From the NCBI GenBank assembly GCA_001557505.1, contig LSAX01000006.1:2666001-2730000 (forward strand): a stretch of DNA of 64,000 bases. Direction: 5' to 3'. Shown here piece by piece: positions 33,201-45,000 of this stretch (positions are counted from its first letter, which is position 1; the number at the start of each line of letters is the position of its first letter). The position numbers were made by a program, and so were the translations under genes. This DNA comes from Reticulascus tulasneorum. Its lineage: Eukaryota; Ascomycota; Sordariomycetes; Glomerellales; Reticulascaceae. Below the pieces are notes generated by a model. It searched no databases, was not told the DNA's origin, and saw only the letters and a list, made by a program, of their open reading frames with translations.

Positions 33201-36200
33201 CGTCGTAGGCCCAGTGTCCCTCAACCGAATAGCAGCCCCAAACTTCGCCCGGCACCAGCCAGACGCGCCTTCGAATCCTCAAAACCGAGTTTTTCAATTC
33301 CCACGCGTGATGAATTTGCCAAAACCATCTGTCCGAATTTAGCCTATCATGTCCCCCCCTAAAATGAACCACCTCTCGTCCCACCGGATCTGGAATTAGC
33401 GGAGCACTGCCTGGCCGATAGATGAAGACACACACCCGCCAGCATCGGGAAAACCTGGGAGAGGAAAAAGGGGAGGGCAGAGAAGCCGGCCGCCACTAGG
33501 CTAGTGCTCCGTCTCCCTTCATAATATAGCGGCAGCAGGAGATGGAGGGGAGTGCGCTTAAGCCCTGTGAAGTTTTTCCCTTTCGTGTGCAGTTTGGAAT
33601 TGTTTGGCATGCGAGGGGCGATCAATCAATGATTCACATCGGTGCCTCAAGATAGAACAGTTCCCCAATCCCGATCCGCCTCTCTCTTACTTCCAACCGA
33701 GTCGCAGTTTTAAGAAGAACGGGCCCCAACTGCCGAGGATCCTCGAGACTTTCCCACTTCGGCGGCGCAGTTTAAGGCTGTTGGTTATTCCTGATCCCCA
33801 TCCAGCGCCTAATGAAATGCGCAACTGGACGTGATATAGGTGAGAAATTCATTATAGGTAGGCACGTAGGTTAGGAAAAAGGTAGCAATCAGTGGACGGG
33901 AAACGGGATTCCGCCCCCAAAAGCGCTGCCCCAACTGCCGGGCCTGGTGTGAGTTCCGTCATCCATCATTCACGGCCGCCTAAACTTGTGACCCCGAGTA
34001 ACTTAACTCATCCATTGGCGAAGTTGGCGCTCTGCTGCCCCCAACTTTAGAAGCTCTAACCAACTTGTTAGTTGGTGGCAGGGCGCTCCCATGGATTCCT
34101 AAGCCTGGCACCCCCATTCACAACCCATCCTCCTCCCAAGATAGACGCCCTAAGAAAACGCCCCAATCACAGTCACGGCGCAAAGGACTGCCCCCCATCT
34201 ATCCTAGGGGCGCGCATCACCTCGTCACATCCCACTTCCAATTCTTCTCGATGAAAAGGGGTGTGCTTGTGTGTGCGTGTGTGCTTTTGTGCGTGTGCAG
34301 TCCCGAGGCAAGAATAAGAGAGGAAAGAGATAAAAAGGAAACAGTGCTTGAAACATTAAGGTGATAAGTCGCAACGACGCTGCAGCCGCCGTCCTGCGCT
34401 CAGATCTCCCCCTCACCCCCCCATCCCATCCTGGTCCAAGACATCATTGTGCTACCCAGCAGGTGAGCCTGTGGTAGTATCCACGGGCCTAGCTTGCTGT
34501 AGGGCGATAGAGCGGGTTGTATGCATGGCATGCTCGCCTGCGCAGCCGTTTTTAGCCTGGCCTCTTCCGCCTGTGCAGTGTGTGTGGTTCTGTGTACACC
34601 GCGGCGGTTGCACGAGTTTCTTGTCTCGGATGGGTGGGTGGATTGCGATTGTCCACGCCCCCCCTGGGACGGATGTATCTTTTTCTTTCCTTTTCCCTTC
34701 TTGCCAGATATAGGGAGGATATGGGTCATGCCATGGGGGGTCCAACAATACAGTACGAGGAAACAAGGCGCGGGCAGCACTGGCGGACCTTGGGTCGTTC
34801 TTCAGCCTCCAGACGATCAATCAAGTGGAGATGTTTATTCTAAGGTAGGGAGAGTCGACGATCCGGTGAGACCGGCCGGGTGGACGACTGGCGGCCGAAG
34901 GCACTGGTGGGCTGAGAGGGATCCCGATCCATCAGCCCATAGCCCGTGGATTACTTACGAATCAAGAGCCGGGAAGAAGCATGAAGCACGCTGACTACGG
35001 CTTCAAAAAGACCCTTATTCCAGCTTACCGAACAGATCCTCCCCGCTGATGTAAGTCACACTATTACTAGCTGAGATAGCCTACCAGCCTAGCAGTACCA
35101 GTCTGTCCAGGCCACTGTATTAGTGAACGAGATCCACTAAACCCGCCAACCCGCTCCTCCAAGATCCAGCCGTTAGAACCCCCCCCCCCACTGCCGCCCT
35201 CCCGATTCGCGAGACCAGACCTCAGCCCAGAAACCCCGACGTCCGCCCATTCTGCGTCTAAATACCCACAGACCGCAGAGCCCATCGTTCCTCTTCGTCC
35301 AAACTCCCCCGACTGTGGAAAACCCTCCCCGTTCCTAGGGCAGGTTCTCGATTCCCGCATGAACAAGTCTGGCACATCAGATCTTGTAGGGCCCAGCGCA
35401 AACACACTGAAAATGGCGCCCATCTCGGCGTGTCCCTGGCCGTCCGTGCACGGAAGGGATGCTGCCGAGAGGGGGATCAGGCGGTGGAGTTTTCTTGGTT
35501 CAGCGCACGGGAAGAGGCCCCCCTTGGAACGGGTGCGCCAGGCTGGGAGCCGGAGGAGGTGCTTGGAGTCAGGAAAGACACGAAATGCCGTTCGAGTCTC
35601 GGAACGAGGAGAGCGTCCAGATGCACCAGCGCCGTCATTGGAGACAGGTGTCTTGGGAGGAGACAGATGGGGGCTCTTTTGCTTTCTTCTTCCGCTTCCA
35701 TTGCTAGAGCGAATGGCTGTTGAAACGGTGTGGTTGAGAAGGGTGTGCCCGCGATTCAAGCAAATCAGAACCTCACCAAAGAACAATCCAGTCCTGGCTC
35801 CATGTCAACAGGTTTTTTTGTTTCCAACCAAAGACGAAACGCGCAGGCAGATCACATCCCCCCTCCCCGTCCATTCCTCGACACGTGAAATACCATGGCC
35901 CAAATGCCGTCCCAGCCGCCAGAAGAATTCATTCATCGTCCCAAAGGTATCGTTTGTCTACCATGAGTCGAGCAAGCTCAAACCCTCCATCCCCGATCTA
36001 GACTAAGTTACGACAACAATGGTTGATATGTGACCGTTACTCCTCGGCCTGCCCTACAGCCACGCCTCATGTCCCCCCCTCTATATCGTAGCAAGGATAG
36101 GATGCACTTATTCATGCCACCGAAAAACTGGAGCCAGTCCCCTAACTAGTTTCTTGGAATTGGCACTCGTGATCGCTAGTGCTGGGAGTGGGAGGGGGAA

Positions 36201-37428
36201 GCTCTGCTCGCACAGTCCCATGTCTGGCTATCTAAAAAGGCGTGGTTGGTGACTTGCATGAATTATCTCGTCCGGGGTGGCGCTGCCTCTATGAGGTCAT
36301 CTGCCCGCGGACCAGGCGGGTGCGCCATTCACAACACCATTTTTTCAAACCCAGTTTAGCAATCTGGCATTGACCAATGATCCGGGGATCAGTCATCCCC
36401 GGTCATGAGGAGGAGGGGGAATGGTCTGGGGTCATGAAGATGATAAGGAAACGCCTATCATACCGAACAAGTAAGGGCGGCATTCAAAGTAAGTAATATC
36501 AAGTAATAGCAAGTAATCACATCACAGTACGTAGCAAACAGGTCACCCAAGGTACACACATATTAGGTTTATGAAGATTATATCAAATTCAATTCTCAGC
36601 TACTCGTTCTCCCCGAGCTCAATAGCGAAGGGAAGGGTATATCCATGCCAGCACACACATCTCCTCCGTCTCATCCCCCCTCCAAGCAAGAAAGAAAATA
36701 GATCGACTCGCCAAATAAAGACTTGAGCCATCGAACCAGTGTGTAAGGATAAAAAACGCCTCCAGTGCGGAACAAAAAAACAAACAACTTCAATGCCCGG
36801 TCGTGGCGCCTTCTCTGCGACGACGGCATTGCACATTCTTCTCGCGAATCGCGTGTCTTCTGTAGACGTATCCAAATGAAAAACAACAAAATATCCCATT
36901 CCATCTTTCGTTCCCATCCACCCCGTGATTCCATATCCCATGCTCGTGTAAAACAGGCTTTTGAATATCCCCCCCAGTACAAGTGATGGGGGAGGCCCCG
37001 TTCATTCGTGTGTATCGTTCTATCCCGTAGGACAAGAACGGTGTCGTGTTTTCGTTCTCTTCACCATCGAGAGAGGATTGTTGGGTATCGCAAAGGAAAT
37101 CCTCGATCCGAACAAGAAAATGTCCCCGATGCATGATAACAGCTCGCGCCTGATTATGTTTATGTGGTATGTTGAAAGAGAAATCCAAATCCCGTGACGT
37201 GTAGAGAGATGAAAGGAAATCCCTGGAAAGAAGATCCGGAAACAAGATTCCTAATCGTACAATGCGGCCTCCTTGGGTAAGGCAGGCCAGGCAGGTAGGT
37301 GGTAGTAGGTAGGTATGTAGGTGGTACAGTCCAGCGGCAGAGAGTCCATGGGAGTAGTCCATGGAGTGGCCAGTGGAGACGGACAGACAGACAAAAGGAG
37401 ACCAGGCAGAGAGCACTAAGGTCCACAT
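30292..37428. other. 7.1-kb gene-poor convergent intergenic region
   Basis: The region lies between two converging genes, so it need not hold a promoter for either. It is not AT-rich and carries many G/C homopolymers, such as 11 C at 35179-35189, a GT-rich stretch near 34260-34300 and TAGGT-type short repeats at 37293-37325. Open frames of up to 239 codons overlap on both strands (for example 35067-35786 minus and 35359-36006 plus), as expected in stop-poor DNA; none looks like a protein family and none gains support by splicing. I found no tRNA, rRNA or transposon signal. Confidence 0.45.
37293..37325. repeat. Imperfect TAGG-type short repeat
   Basis: A purine-rich run of TAGGTGG / TAGGTAGG units just past the stop of the 416-aa protein gene, likely in its 3' UTR. 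Confidence 0.6.
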
Positions 37429-38679
37429 CTATTGTGTGGGATTCCGGAGGATATCCTCACAGTTGGCGTCGAACCTCAGGTTGAAGAGTCGGACACCCTG
37501 CATGAATCGCTCAGTCTTGTCCAACTCCCTCTCCCGGCCGAAGAGGGTCTCGACGAACTCGATGCCAGCATTCTTGCCGAGCTGCGAGTCCTTGCGCTTG
37601 GCGGCAGCCGCCTTGAGCATGGGTTGTTCGCAGGTCTTGAGAAGCTTGCGGAGCTTGTCAGTCAGGCGCTCGCCAGACTCGATGAAGTCCTCGATGATCT
37701 CCTTGTTCTCCGCAGTTCTGACGCGGAGGACGCACTCATCTGCCCTCTTGACCTTGCCCGCCAACTGGATGAGGAGAAGCCACAGCTCACCAGCCATGTC
37801 CGAGATTGGCGTCGACGGACCATGGTGGTAGACTGTCCAGTCGTAGATCCACTTGCCCAGCGAGTTAGCATCGAAGACACTTCCGAGCAGCAGGATGGGT
37901 TCCTCTGTGGGGTCCCAGTTCTTGAGTGAGTAGCCGGCGGGTATCCTGTGCTTCTTGGCGTCGGCATCGGTGGCCTTGGCCGTGGCCGGCGGGGTCTTCT
38001 TGTGAGAGCTGGCTGGTCGTGCGGTGGCGGGCCTCTGCGGCACCGATGTGGAGGAGCGGCGGGCGTGGGTGTTGGCGGTTGGACGAGCGGGACGCGCCTC
38101 GTATGCTGCATCTCGATCGTGGAAAGTGTAACCGCCCTGCGTATAGTAGTGGTAATCAGTGGCAAATCCCCTAGCGGCATCATCATAATAGTGTGTGTCT
38201 TTGACATGATGCTTCTTGCTCCTCGACCGCGACGACTTGGCGGGCAGCACATAAGTGCGCCCGTCAGACAACTCGATGATTTCGTCCTCGTCGGATTCCC
38301 CATGAGGAGTAGAGGCCCGTACGTAGTGGACATAGGAACTGCGGCGCTCGCGCTTGGGACGCGACGGAGTCGACCACGAATGCTTGCGTGAATGATGACT
38401 ACTACTCACATTTGCCGTGGCATAGTAGCCATCGCTCGTATACCGAGGCGATGCCGTCGGGGGACGAGGACTGAACTCGTTGAAGGCGGCGCCTCCGCTG
38501 CTTGCGTTGCGGAAGTGAGCCCTGGTGGCCGGCCGCTGGGGGGTGGTGCCTCCCTGTGCGTAGTATTGGGTGTGTCCCCTTGGAGATGGCGTTGGTGTCG
38601 CCGATTGGAATCGCTGCTCCCTGGCGTAGTAGTACTCCTCGCCAGGAGTCGATCCCGTGTATGGAGAGTAGTTGGCCAT
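37429..38679 (-). CDS. Conserved-type fungal protein: Tyr/Ser/Arg-rich disordered half plus helical C-terminal domain
   Basis: Single exon, 416 aa. Residues 1 to about 235 are low-complexity, rich in Tyr, Ser, Pro, Arg and His (MANYSPYTGSTPGEEYYYAR, then HSRKHSWSTPSRPKRERRSS), with an acidic island (ESDEDEIIEL) and a prion-like feel. From about residue 245 an ordered domain begins (YSLKNWDPTEEPILLLGSVF, then LGKWIYDWTVYHHGP) and continues as long helices with many Lys/Glu/Leu (ENKEIIEDFIESGERLTDKL). Pezizomycotina proteins with this layout exist as uncharacterised proteins; I do not know a function. No signal peptide or membrane span. The gene is isolated: 7.1 kb of DNA without a clear gene on one side and 9.9 kb on the other, the latter being its promoter side. 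Confidence 0.75.
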   Translation of the reverse strand: MANYSPYTGSTPGEEYYYAREQRFQSATPTPSPRGHTQYYAQGGTTPQRPATRAHFRNASSGGAAFNEFSPRPPTASPRYTSDGYYATANVSSSHHSRKHSWSTPSRPKRERRSSYVHYVRASTPHGESDEDEIIELSDGRTYVLPAKSSRSRSKKHHVKDTHYYDDAARGFATDYHYYTQGGYTFHDRDAAYEARPARPTANTHARRSSTSVPQRPATARPASSHKKTPPATAKATDADAKKHRIPAGYSLKNWDPTEEPILLLGSVFDANSLGKWIYDWTVYHHGPSTPISDMAGELWLLLIQLAGKVKRADECVLRVRTAENKEIIEDFIESGERLTDKLRKLLKTCEQPMLKAAAAKRKDSQLGKNAGIEFVETLFGRERELDKTERFMQGVRLFNLRFDANCEDILRNPTQ

Positions 38680-41428
38680 GTTCCTTCAACTCTTGCGATG
38701 TCCCTGCTGCGACATCCGAGACCCTGCTGCTAGTCTCTCTCCTCTCTCAGGCCCCCGTGCGTGTTTCTTTTTTGAGTGTTGGTTTTTTCTGTTGATCTGA
38801 ATCCAGATCGGTGTCGCGCCGATGTCGTGACGCGGGAGGAAGTGACACCAGTCACCTTGGTATGTGGTCGGAAGAAGGAGGGATAGAAAGCCGTCTTCTG
38901 TAGTCGAACATGTCCAGGTTTGATGATGTTTATCCTCGTTGAAGGATGGGGGGCAGTCAAGTCACCAGGGCGAATGATATCGGCCTTGGTGGTAAGTGGT
39001 AGAAGGTTCTGTTCGCGGTTTTTGCTTAGAAAGCAGTTTGAAGATCGCAAAACGATGCGACTTGAATCGAGTCCGAGGCAGATTTGGGTAAGAATAAAAT
39101 GATTGGCGAGAGCCAAAAAAGTAAAGCGAGGAAAGGGTAGAAGTCGAGATGTTCGGTCGGTGATGCCCTGTTTATAATATTTCTGTGGGTGTTCCAGGAG
39201 TGAGAGTGGTGTGTGTTAGAACGCGACTCCTAAGGGGGGTGGTCGGTCTCTCGACTAGGGGGGGGGGAGGAGATGTGCTAAGAAATGCACTAGCAGGGGT
39301 TGGGGCGTCTGGATAACCGAGTCGGCCTGTTTAGTGACTTCAGACCCCGGAAGGTGTGGGCGTAGTGGAAGTACCGAAGTATCCTGGGTCTCTTGCGGAT
39401 TACTCACCCCTGGGTTAGGAGCTGAGCAGTATCGACAATCCCTGTCGATGGCTTTCCAAAGTTACCCACAGTGTGCCAGGTGGTTCTGTCGCACGTTGGC
39501 AATGTTGGGATTGATGAGAGTCCCCCCAATCCAGTCCACGTCCAGTTGAGTCCAGTCCAGTTCCGTTTGGTGCCCCGAAAAAAACAAGTGCAAAGGTTCG
39601 GTCGGTTCTTGGCCAATCCGTACCCTTCTCTACCCCCGTATTCACAGTGACTCGCTGGATTCTGGAGCTGAACAAAGTTCCGTTCCCCGCCAGTACAACG
39701 CTCCAAACTGCAAGTTCGGGTTCTATTGGCGCCGCCTCGGCCGAGAATGCTGCCAGTCGCTTCTGCAAATGCAATCACTGCGGACGCTGATGACAATTCC
39801 GAGTCCACCGCGTCGTCGTCTCCGTCGTAAGATTCGCCTGAAAATAGGAACAGCAGCGGGGCTGTGAATTTGCCCGGTACGCTCTGTATCCGTTTGGAAG
39901 AATTCCTTCCCGTATGATGATGTATCCCTTGCTTGGTATGGTATTTTGGGTTTTCCCTTTCTCTCGCCGGGATTGATTGCGGTACGAGTCACACACTCAG
40001 ATCAATCATTCCATGTCGCGTGGAGGATATGACTGACACATTCGATTTGGCCGAGAAAGCTGGGATGGATATTCACACTTTGCCGGTTCAACCTCTTGTC
40101 GAGGAGATTGGCGCAATTCTGAACAATTCGATCCCGGTGCCCTGTCTGTTCTTACTGGCCCACGCCCTTGAACCTGGGGCTTGCAAATAATCCTCGTCGA
40201 TGGACTCCACTGGAAGGTGACTGAACCCAGCTTTGTAAATTTACCGTCGTCGGGTAAGCGAGATTTGGTCATTCACACCGCGGCCCGGAATTGGAAGATG
40301 GTAATGGCAATGGCTTTTTCCCAACGTCGCCGCAGCGCGGGATCTCACTTCCCACTGCCGCAAAGGCGCTAATGAGATAGACTTGTGGTTCCGCGTGAAA
40401 AAATTTCGCCCATGGAATGCTTGGGACGCCTGATCGTCGAGCAGGGTCGTAATGGTTTGCTGGGAAAACCCCTGGCTGTTGGCTATATCGTACGGTGAAT
40501 CACCGAGGACAACACGAGCCACTGAGCGAGGATGGCACGGTCAAGATAGATTGCGGCCGCCACTTTCTCGCAAGAGAACACACCCCGGGATTGGATACGA
40601 GAGAATAGAACTCGAGCACTGGCTTGTCGCAGCTCAACCCAAGGCTTTTTGGTTTGGCCTCAACGGCCAGCTGGTCGGCCGTGGTGTTTGTTGTCTTTGA
40701 TCCTGGTTCAACAGGAAGGATTGGGATTCATTCCAAGGCCCAAGCTGTGGGTGCTCCTCGCCGTCAAGATATGGCGAATGGTCGCCCTCTTTTCTTCTCC
40801 AACCAATATTGGCCGCGTTCTTCGTCAAACCAATCTTTCCCCCGCTGGCTGAAATCTGCCGTCCTTTACGTTTTCCGGATTGCGACCAGGTCGCTCGTTT
40901 GTACGCCGGTTTCCGACCTGTGCGACGTGGGTCTCACGGCTGGCTGATTGTCGCAAGCGAATCTTTGCCAATATCTGGTAATCTTCCAGCCCGGTCGCCT
41001 GCCTGCCGTGGGGGAAAATGGCGCCGATGTCGATTTACGATGGGGCGACTGCGATGGAGCAAAAAGCCGTTGATGGTACAGTATCCCGAGAATGCGCAGC
41101 AAAAGGTAACGGTACAGGGTCGCAGACAGTTAGTGTACAGAAGGGCGTGCAGGCGATCCTATATACCGGGCAGGTTTCTCGGTCGATTTACAATATGTAC
41201 AGATGAATCATAAAGAGGCAAGCGGCGATGTTTGCCTTCGTAGGAGGCGGCAAACAAGGTGACGAAGGAGGCAGACAGCGGGCGACGTGGAAGAATGACA
41301 GGTTTGCGATCGCGGGGTATTACAACATATGATCTGGCCCGAGGAAGAAAGAAGTCGGAGGGGTTAAAAGATGGGGGGGACGAGGTTTGAGCGCCGCTGG
41401 AGGCGATAATCGATAAATCGATTGGCAC

Positions 41429-41455
41429 CGGATGGGATGGATGGGATGGATGGAT
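41429..41455. repeat. GGAT microsatellite
   Basis: A run of GGATGGGATGGAT-type units in the gene desert. Confidence 0.75.
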
Positions 41456-42050
41456 GGCGCTGATGCAATCATTATCTTCAGTACGAAGTAACCAAAACCA
41501 GCTTCCAGATGCGACTTATTCGCCTCCCCAGCCATTCCATCCATCCCCCCCCTCCACCACCACCACCATCCCCGCCCGCTCCGAAGCAGAGTTATTCCAC
41601 GTCTTGTGTGCCCGGGCATACGTAAGTGACATGACATGACATGCAGCCTGGGGGGACCAGAGCGTGATTCTTCCTGTGACCCCATCGCACACCATCAGTG
41701 CTCAGGTGTGAACCCAAGTGACCACCCACCACGATAGGGCGACGACCCGGAATATGGCCAGTTCGTGCTTTGAGTGGAGGAGTTCGTTCATCACATGCAC
41801 GCTACGGCGGGGTCGAGCGTGCAGGCGAGGAGCACAGCAGGCCCATATCTGCGTGCAGATAAACCGCCGACTTAATTGCAATCCCATATCAATCTATAAC
41901 AGATACTCCCCAGTTGCTGTGAAGTTACCTGCCATGCCTACCGTGCCTCACTCGCTTTGCAAGTTTCCTTTTTTATCCGGTAACAAGGAAGGCCAATCGG
42001 CCGGTCACTGCTCGGGTCTTTGATTGATTGCACACCTTGATCAGCGCCCC

Positions 42051-42080
42051 AGTGAGTGAGTGAGTGAGTGAGTGAGTGAG
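42051..42080. repeat. (AGTG)n microsatellite
   Basis: About seven and a half uninterrupted AGTG units in the gene desert. Confidence 0.92.
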
Positions 42081-45000
42081 AGTGAATATGGCCAAAGTTT
42101 AATCTAGCACTAGGCACTCGCACCACTGCACTCCACGACGCAGTTTACCAGGTTCCGTACTCGTACAGACTAAAGTACACGACTCATCCACTTGCAGCCG
42201 TGGAGGTCGGCTCCGCGCAGTGTGAACAAAGAGCCAAATCAACCCCCTGCATTAGAGTCTGCATTTTGTGGAGAAGCTGGCGATTCATGGAGACGAGTGA
42301 GGCGATTGCCTCAAAAAGAAGGGCTACCTGAGCACCACTCCCAGACTAGCTGAAATCATCCATTTTTCACAGCAAAAATAAACCGGCCCCCAACCACTCG
42401 CTGAATGGCGAGGGCGGGGAAAAGAGGAGGCGGCCCCGACCTAGGCCCTGTCGAATGGGAACAATTCCACCAGGGGAAAAGTTGGGACGACTTCTATGGG
42501 TCTCGCCGTCACAGTGCAGACGGATGTCTTTTTTGCTGCTCCGTCTCGTCATTGGATGGCACACGCATTCACACGTTGGATTGTGGATGCTGCTTAATTA
42601 TTACCATTCGCGCACAACTGGCCGACCTCTCACCGAATATCCAACCTCGTTTCCCGACGGTGATCGGTGTGACAGCCAAACAAAAAGAAGGACACCATGG
42701 CCCATCGTTGGCTGTACGCAGTTTGTCTGGTCTCACATCAGTCCCGTCTCTTTCGAATCAGCATGCTGAGTCGAGGGACATTGTAAGATATTCTTAGGCG
42801 ACCGAGACACCCGGCGGTATTTTTCTTTTGTTTATTTTACTCTTGATTGTGGCCCATGATAAGGTTCTTTATTGATCTTGTGGAACCTCCTCCACGACGA
42901 TGACTCGTTATTAGTTCTCAAACGCAAACCCCTCCCGATCGTCATTTGAGATTTCGGTCTGAACAAGGTTCACCGTGAAAAGAGGCTGGTCGCGGCGTGG
43001 ACGATCCTCCTGGAATCAAAAAGAGCCTGGAACATGGGTGGCTGGTAAAACCAGCCTGGAGGGGTCCCCTGACGGAGGGAACATGAAGGGACCTACCGCA
43101 TACAGCCACAGGTATCAGAGAGATAGGGAGGAAGCACAGGTGTCGTAAGCCCCAAGTCGGACCATCCACCCGGTGCAAGCCCACTGACGGGGGGGTAAGG
43201 CACCTAACCTTGGTCCATCCTCGCAAATGGGCACTGTAGGAAATTGCTCCGGCGCCAATGCTCGTCAGCGCAGCCCCTGTAGCCTCCCGTCCCAGCGGAC
43301 AAGTTAGCTCACCCCTCACTAATGCACTCGCTAAACGAATCGACGGAACACTCAGTGACTTACAGCAGAAGCCTGGGAGCCCTTTTTTAGCGACTGCAAC
43401 AGCGGATTTGGGACCCCTGGAGTTTGCCATGTGGTCCTCCGTAGGCTCTTTGTGTCCGAATATGTATGCCGTCCTGCCGAGGAGTCTTTCCCCCTTCGCA
43501 TGTTCTCTTCCAGTTCTCTTTGAAGCCCGGGACCATTGTGAGCTTCCGTCTCATGGCGATCAGCTTTTCCGCTTTTCGACAGCTGCGACTCGGGTTTGCT
43601 GGGTGGTGCCGGCACACTCTGGGTCTTGGGTCTGGCAAGTCTGAAATGATGCGACGTGCCGCCCGAGTGTTTGTCGCAATCATCAGCCGTACAGTATGGC
43701 AATCACATCGTTCAACCCTCCCACTCTCAATGGGCCGAAATTACGTCCACTGCTATGGGTCGATCCAACATGCCCATGAAAGCGAAGCGGCCAGAGGAGA
43801 GAGAGGATGGCAATGAAAACAATGCTTCTTCCAGTTCGCACCCCCTCTCCCTGCAGCAGAGAAGCAAGGTCTTGTGTAGCGTCACACAGGCCGCACATCC
43901 TAGCGTGCCGGGTGGAGCCTCTACACCTGGCACAACTGAGGAAAGCAGATGAGGAGAGACCTCGTTGACCTGGTCCTATTCTAGAAGGCCACCCCCTACC
44001 TCCGTGGGTGTCTCTTCTGACTGTCTGTGCAAACCCAGCATGTATCGGTCGGCGTGGCTTTTTGGCAAACCAAACCCTAGTCGGTGCGGTAGCATGTTGG
44101 CAAAAACCTTCCGCTTTCAATTTGCTTTTTTGGCTGCTGCTCTGGCTCGAGGTGAAAATTTTTCATCACCGAGGATGGGGGTTCATTTCGCTCCCGTTCT
44201 CTTCGTTCGTTGTAGACTTTGGAAGAAACGGCATCGCAAACAGTTCTCCATCTCTCCCTCCTCCCGACAGCGTATCATCAGAGTGACTCATAGCAGAAGA
44301 GAGCTCATGTATGATGTATGCCTTTCGTCCCAATCTACTCTGCTCTTTGCTGCACTGCTGTCCAACGACACCGGGCTGGCACACGCAGTACACCGTTCCC
44401 TGGCGTTTGGATGGTCGAATCGGGCCTCCAAACAGGTCGTCCGCTGCAGTGTCTTGGTCCCGATTGGCGTAAATCAATCCTGGGAGTGGCAGACACACTC
44501 CCGTCCACCCATACATGCAAACATAATACATATCACAGAAACACGTCGCACACACCTACTACGTAGTACATCCCCCCCTACCTTCAGCACTGAATGAATT
44601 AATGGAGGTCCCACCCAAACAAGACCCAAATCAAAATGCGAGGCCACTAGGAGCCGCTGCTGCGCCGGGAAGGATCCACTAGTTGCGGTGTGCTCTCCCT
44701 TCCAACTTCCCCTAACCCAACGCCTAGCTCCACCGAGAATGCCTTCATTCGTTGCCAAATGGGGCAATTGTCGTGTTGTCCTCCTCTCCCGCCGCCGCTG
44801 TTATCTCAACACCCCCAATATCAAGCGGAACCAAAAATAGGAGACAGGCTTGCCATGCTTGACACGATGTTGTTGTCCATCTTTCCCAGACCGCAAATGT
44901 GACAGAAGCTGCATCAAGGTCTCTTCCCTTCACCGACTATTCCTCTTTTTCTCTGCTCTGAGGTGTCCCTGGCTGGGGGGAGGGCTTGGGCTGGGCAGCA

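Noticed and set aside
35067..36006. Two long opposing frames (239 and 215 codons) in the gene desert
   Set aside because: They overlap on opposite strands, are Arg/Pro/Gly/Ser-rich throughout and have no domain or start context; both cannot be real and neither is supported.
43965..44597. 210-codon plus-strand frame in the gene desert
   Set aside because: No signal peptide, domain or consistent composition; the surrounding DNA has similar frames in all directions.
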